This document shows positions 61,518-64,000 of a stretch of DNA of 64,000 nt, one piece after another. The notes under the pieces are model-generated. The model was given only the letters and a program-made list of their open reading frames with translations, was not told where the DNA came from and did not search any database. Made by a program: the position numbers and the translations under genes. The first letter of the stretch is position 1, and every line of letters begins with the position of its first letter. Origin of the DNA: Flavobacteriales bacterium (lineage in GTDB: Bacteria; Bacteroidota; Bacteroidia; Flavobacteriales_D; Sanyastnellaceae); assembly GCA_022447625.1 (NCBI GenBank), contig JAKVAX010000001.1, positions 23,328 through 87,327 on the forward strand, written 5' to 3'.

Positions 61518-62897
61518 TTAGACCTTTCTCAGTCTAAACCAGAAAGATGTACCCTCATTCACGCGAGATTGAATGTGGTACTCGGAATCATGCGCTTCAA
61601 GCACACTTTTCACAATCGCGAGTCCCAACCCAGTGCCCTTCGTGGTGCCAGAAGGTCGTGTATGGAAACGATCGAACACCTTCTCTAAGTCTTCCTCTGT
61701 GATACCAACGCCGGTATCAGCAACGGTTATTTGAAGGAATTCATCCACTTCCGCTATGGTGATGGATACCTGTCCGCCCTGCGGGGTGAACTTAAGAGCA
61801 TTGTTGGTGAGATTCTGAATCACTCGGTCAATCAATGAAATATCGCCAAAGACCATTGGAAGGTTTTGTGGGATTTGCTCAATGAGGTCTACTCCTATCT
61901 TATCAGCATTTAATCGAATGCTGGCTCCGATATCTTGAGCCAAATCGGAGAGTGAGAAAGGCTCAATGTTTGGTTTGCGATCACGTGATTGCAGCTTCGA
62001 TAATTCAAAGAGCTCGTCTACCAGTTCGCGTAGCTTAATTGTGTTTTTTAGGCTCGTTCCTAGGTATTTTTCCAAACGATCAGGAGGGAGGCTGCTGTAC
62101 TTCATAAGCACTGTCTCCAGATATCCTTGAATAGAAGACAAAGGTGTTCGAAGGTCGTGGGAGACGTTGGCTAAGAGTTCGGTTCGCAAGCGATCGAGTT
62201 CGTCACGTTCTTTTTTTAGATTCTCCTGTTCCTGAACGATTCCGCGTAGCGAAATAAAAAGAACACCAATGATGATTAACGATACTCCGATTCCAATCAA
62301 GGCATTTTTCCAAGCGTTGCGTTGGGCCTCCATAATAAAACTATCGAACCTCTGGTCAACTTGAAGTACGCCAACGGTAGTGCCTGTACGATCTTTGATA
62401 GGTTCGAAAGCACTCAGCCAGGTACCGTTGCTATCAACATACATTTCAATGGTGCCTCCATGATCGTAATCATCTATCAATTTCTCAGGGTAGTCAAGAT
62501 AGGGATGCTTCCAGAATGGATTTGTCGAGGTCACACCAAAACAGAACTTCTTCATACCAGGGTCATAAACCATAGTGTAAATGGCTGTTTCAATCATATT
62601 CGCATCCTGCACATGCTTCAACTGCTCATGAATGGCAAAGTATTCAGCATCGTCATCATTATTCATGATCGCGTCTATTGGCCCGTGTCTTTCGATGAGG
62701 GCTTGATGGATATTACCATCAATTTCTAGGGCGAGGGTAGAAGCGATACCCTCAAGACGGGCCAACTCTTTTTCTTCGCTGAGTGCGATTTGTTGCTTAT
62801 AACTGCTGAAAATAAGGAATGCAGAAACCAAGAGGGTCATAAATACCGCAATCAGAATCAGTCGTTGAAGTGAACTACCGGCGAGACGTTTAAACAT
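61518..62897 (-). CDS. Sensor histidine kinase with extracytoplasmic sensor domain
   Basis: A 459-residue kinase paired with the OmpR-type regulator. A membrane helix (residues ~13-32) and a second (~197-217) flank a ~165-residue periplasmic domain, including FGVTSTNPFWKHPYLDYPEK and GTTVGVLQVDQRF, similar in length to Cache-type sensors. The HisKA box is LLANVSHDLRTPLSSIQGYL (His near 246), and the HATPase has NLTNNALKFTPQGG, DTGVGI and TGLGLAIVKSVLE. I place the start at the ATG (62897), whose A overlaps the upstream stop (TGATG). The 12-mer deletion variant of the repeat is at 62240. Confidence 0.93.
   Translation of the reverse strand: MFKRLAGSSLQRLILIAVFMTLLVSAFLIFSSYKQQIALSEEKELARLEGIASTLALEIDGNIHQALIERHGPIDAIMNNDDDAEYFAIHEQLKHVQDANMIETAIYTMVYDPGMKKFCFGVTSTNPFWKHPYLDYPEKLIDDYDHGGTIEMYVDSNGTWLSAFEPIKDRTGTTVGVLQVDQRFDSFIMEAQRNAWKNALIGIGVSLIIIGVLFISLRGIVQEQENLKKERDELDRLRTELLANVSHDLRTPLSSIQGYLETVLMKYSSLPPDRLEKYLGTSLKNTIKLRELVDELFELSKLQSRDRKPNIEPFSLSDLAQDIGASIRLNADKIGVDLIEQIPQNLPMVFGDISLIDRVIQNLTNNALKFTPQGGQVSITIAEVDEFLQITVADTGVGITEEDLEKVFDRFHTRPSGTTKGTGLGLAIVKSVLEAHDSEYHIQSRVNEGTSFWFRLRKV
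62240..62251 (-). repeat. 13-mer with one base deleted (CGCTACGCGGAA)
   Basis: On the minus strand CGCTA-CGCGGAA, lacking G6 of the consensus but keeping the TT upstream and TCG downstream flank seen around other copies. It is sense to the kinase gene. It may be a decayed copy. Confidence 0.6.
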
Positions 62898-63589
62898 CAA
62901 GCATCATTAAAGCGGTACCCAACTCCCCATGTCGTCAATACATAATCTGGATTGGCAGCGTCTTTCTCAACCTTAGAACGAAGACGATTGATATGGCTAT
63001 TCACCGTGTGCTCGTATCCCTCGAAGTCATAGCTCCAAACAAGATTAAGTAGTTCCTTACGGTCATAGGTAACACCTGGATTGCTTGCCAGTAGATATAA
63101 GAGGTCAAACTCTTTTGGCGTCAGTTCAATGCGTTCGCCTTCAACAATCACTTTACGCTTACTCTTATCTATTTCTAATCCGCGGTAGAAAATCTCTTTC
63201 GTGTCTTCATCAGATGCCGTATCGATTTCTACACGACGAAGAATGGCTTTCACACGTGCTGTGAGCTCGCGTACGCTAAAAGGCTTCGTCAAATAGTCGT
63301 CTGCGCCGGTCTCTAAACCAAGCACTTTGTCAATCTCTTCGCTGCGCGCTGTGAGCATGAGAATAGGTGAACTCACCTTTTCACGACGCAAATCGCGGCA
63401 GATATCGACCCCGTTCTTACCGGGAAGATTGATGTCCAAAACCATCAGATCGAAGGGATGAGATAGTGAATACTCGTATCCTTCCTGTCCGTTTCGGAAG
63501 ATTTGGACCTTACAATTAAGGTCTTCGAGGTGAAGTTGAACGAGCTCGGCAATATCCTGCTCGTCTTCTATGATGATGACTTTCCGCAT
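62897..63589 (-). CDS. Response regulator, OmpR/PhoB family
   Basis: A 230-residue regulator. The receiver domain starts VIIIEDEQDIAELVQLHLED, with Asp near 51 in LMVLDINLPGK and Lys in YLTKPFSVRELTAR. The winged-helix output domain includes RIELTPKEFDLLYLLASNPG, VTYDRKELLNLVW and NRLRSKVEKDAANPDYVLTT, ending WGVGYRFND. It is phosphorylated by the kinase encoded immediately downstream. It is the first gene of the pair. On the minus strand upstream there is TTAATTTG, an imperfect promoter element. Confidence 0.95.
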   Translation of the reverse strand: MRKVIIIEDEQDIAELVQLHLEDLNCKVQIFRNGQEGYEYSLSHPFDLMVLDINLPGKNGVDICRDLRREKVSSPILMLTARSEEIDKVLGLETGADDYLTKPFSVRELTARVKAILRRVEIDTASDEDTKEIFYRGLEIDKSKRKVIVEGERIELTPKEFDLLYLLASNPGVTYDRKELLNLVWSYDFEGYEHTVNSHINRLRSKVEKDAANPDYVLTTWGVGYRFNDA

Positions 63590-63630
63590 AATAGTTCTTA
63601 AAGATTCACAAATTAACCGAGACTTTATAA

Positions 63631-63659
63631 CGAGTTTATCACCTGAAACTCGCTTTTTA
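63631..63659 (+). terminator. Hairpin with T run upstream of the OmpR-type regulator
   Basis: CGAGTTT, 8-nt loop, AAACTCG, then CTTTTTAT (7-bp stem). On the plus strand it looks like a terminator, but no plus-strand gene precedes it; it might instead block antisense transcription. Confidence 0.5.
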
Positions 63660-63738
63660 TAAGCATTTGCTTCATTCTGTCATGCTCAGCGATATACGTT
63701 TATGCCATTTTCGTGACGATTCCGTTACAAGTTGATTT

Positions 63739-63746
63739 TACCTTTG
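63739..63746 (+). promoter_or_regulatory. -7 element of a short plus-strand transcript
   Basis: TACCTTTG, a perfect TAnnTTTG match. The start of transcription would be near 63753, and the hairpin at 63832 would give an RNA of about 110 nt, with a 7-codon frame at 63770. Confidence 0.5.
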
Positions 63747-63831
63747 AACAACCCATCGGTAAGATTGGTTATGACTGCATACTCGAAAGAGTAGTTTAGT
63801 AGTTAGGTTAAGTTTAGTTGTTAGTTATAGG

Positions 63832-63866
63832 AAGTCCTCGTGTCTAGTACGGGGACTTTCTTATTT
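63832..63866 (+). terminator. Terminator of a short leader or small RNA
   Basis: AAGTCCTCG, 9-nt loop, CGGGGACTT with a TCTTATTT tail (9-bp stem, one G-T pair). Confidence 0.7.
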
Positions 63867-63913
63867 ACGCATAAATAAACGAATTTCGTCGTTGCTTATA
63901 CGGAAACGAAGAG

Positions 63914-64000
63914 ATGGATTACAGAGACTGTTCAGAAAAGTGTGTCAAGTTAAAAATGAAATATCTTGACGAAGATGAAAGAAAAATCAGAAGCAGAGAA
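63914..64000 (+). CDS. Possible gene start cut by the right edge
   Basis: An open frame of 29 codons beginning MDYRDCSEKCVKLK, reaching the window edge. Two Cys spaced by three residues and a charged, helical stretch (YLDEDERKIRSRE) follow. It is too short to identify. An in-frame alternative is not seen, though ATG at 63975 opens another frame. Confidence 0.3.
   Translation, partial: MDYRDCSEKCVKLKMKYLDEDERKIRSRE

Larger units (their letters stand above)
63590..63913. other. Intergenic region with a short leader-like unit
   Basis: A 324-bp gap with no gene over 10 codons on the plus strand until 63914. It contains a 7-bp hairpin with a T run (63631-63659), a perfect -7 element (63739-63746) and a terminator (63832-63858), all on the plus strand. 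The section between promoter and terminator is AT-rich. Confidence 0.6.

Noticed and set aside
1..64000. A complete mobile element or defence island
   Set aside because: No transposase, integrase, att-like repeats, restriction-modification or other defence genes were seen; the endonuclease I is a secreted enzyme.

Overview
The window looks like a chromosome segment of a marine Bacteroidetes bacterium of the order Flavobacteriales, probably close to the Cryomorphaceae/Schleiferiaceae. This is inferred from type IX secretion (T9SS) C-terminal domains, a gliding-motility-type C-terminal domain, a TonB-dependent receptor with a carboxypeptidase-like N-domain, promoters of the TAnnTTTG type, and Cys-rich repeats ending in DDGSC. 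I saw no rRNA, tRNA, CRISPR array, prophage or insertion sequence.

Layout. 1-2.4 kb: the end of a glycosyltransferase, a second glycosyltransferase, an FtsE-type ATPase and a beta-barrel protein. 2.5-6 kb: a paired M16 peptidase operon. 6.1-9.5 kb: histidine ammonia-lyase facing mltG, an acetyltransferase and a CoA-binding protein. 9.6-15.3 kb: a five-gene envelope polysaccharide operon (Wza-like exporter, Wzc-like tyrosine kinase, RfbC, WecA/MraY-like transferase, lytic transglycosylase). 15.3-17.7 kb: CaiB-type CoA-transferase and photolyase. 18-25.3 kb: secreted FAS1 protein, barrel protein, NAD-dependent epimerase, retropepsin-like protease and an LVIVD protein with DDGSC repeats. 25.4-31.9 kb: ABC exporter, TonB-dependent receptor, MORN-like protein and peptide-binding lipoprotein. 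32.2-39.4 kb: XRE regulator with a membrane partner, ACMSD-like amidohydrolase, SGNH hydrolase, giant adhesin-like protein and endonuclease I. 39.5-48.8 kb: signalling genes, namely a HisKA_3 kinase with a NarL regulator, a three-gene operon (cNMP-binding kinase, response regulator fused to a thioredoxin-reductase-like enzyme, bestrophin), a decayed OmpA gene and a membrane kinase. 49.1-56.4 kb: three tandem DDGSC-repeat proteins. 56.4-61.4 kb: a formate-type operon (fhs, fdhD, a frameshifted molybdopterin oxidoreductase, DUF2834). 61.5-63.6 kb: an OmpR-type two-component system.

The most striking signal is not a gene. The polar 13-mer CGCTAGCGCGGAA, built on the palindrome CGCTAGCG, occurs ten times perfectly and at least four more times with one change. 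It is scattered over 62 kb, on both strands, inside unrelated genes and in several reading frames. About 0.002 perfect copies are expected by chance. It resembles a DNA uptake sequence or another genome-wide recognition motif. A second pattern is a short C-terminal module (an EF-hand-like Asp loop, then a terminal Cys) shared by all five DDGSC-repeat proteins where a T9SS domain would be expected. A third is a set of TAnnTTyG promoter elements placed only 4-6 nt before start codons, which suggests leaderless mRNAs.
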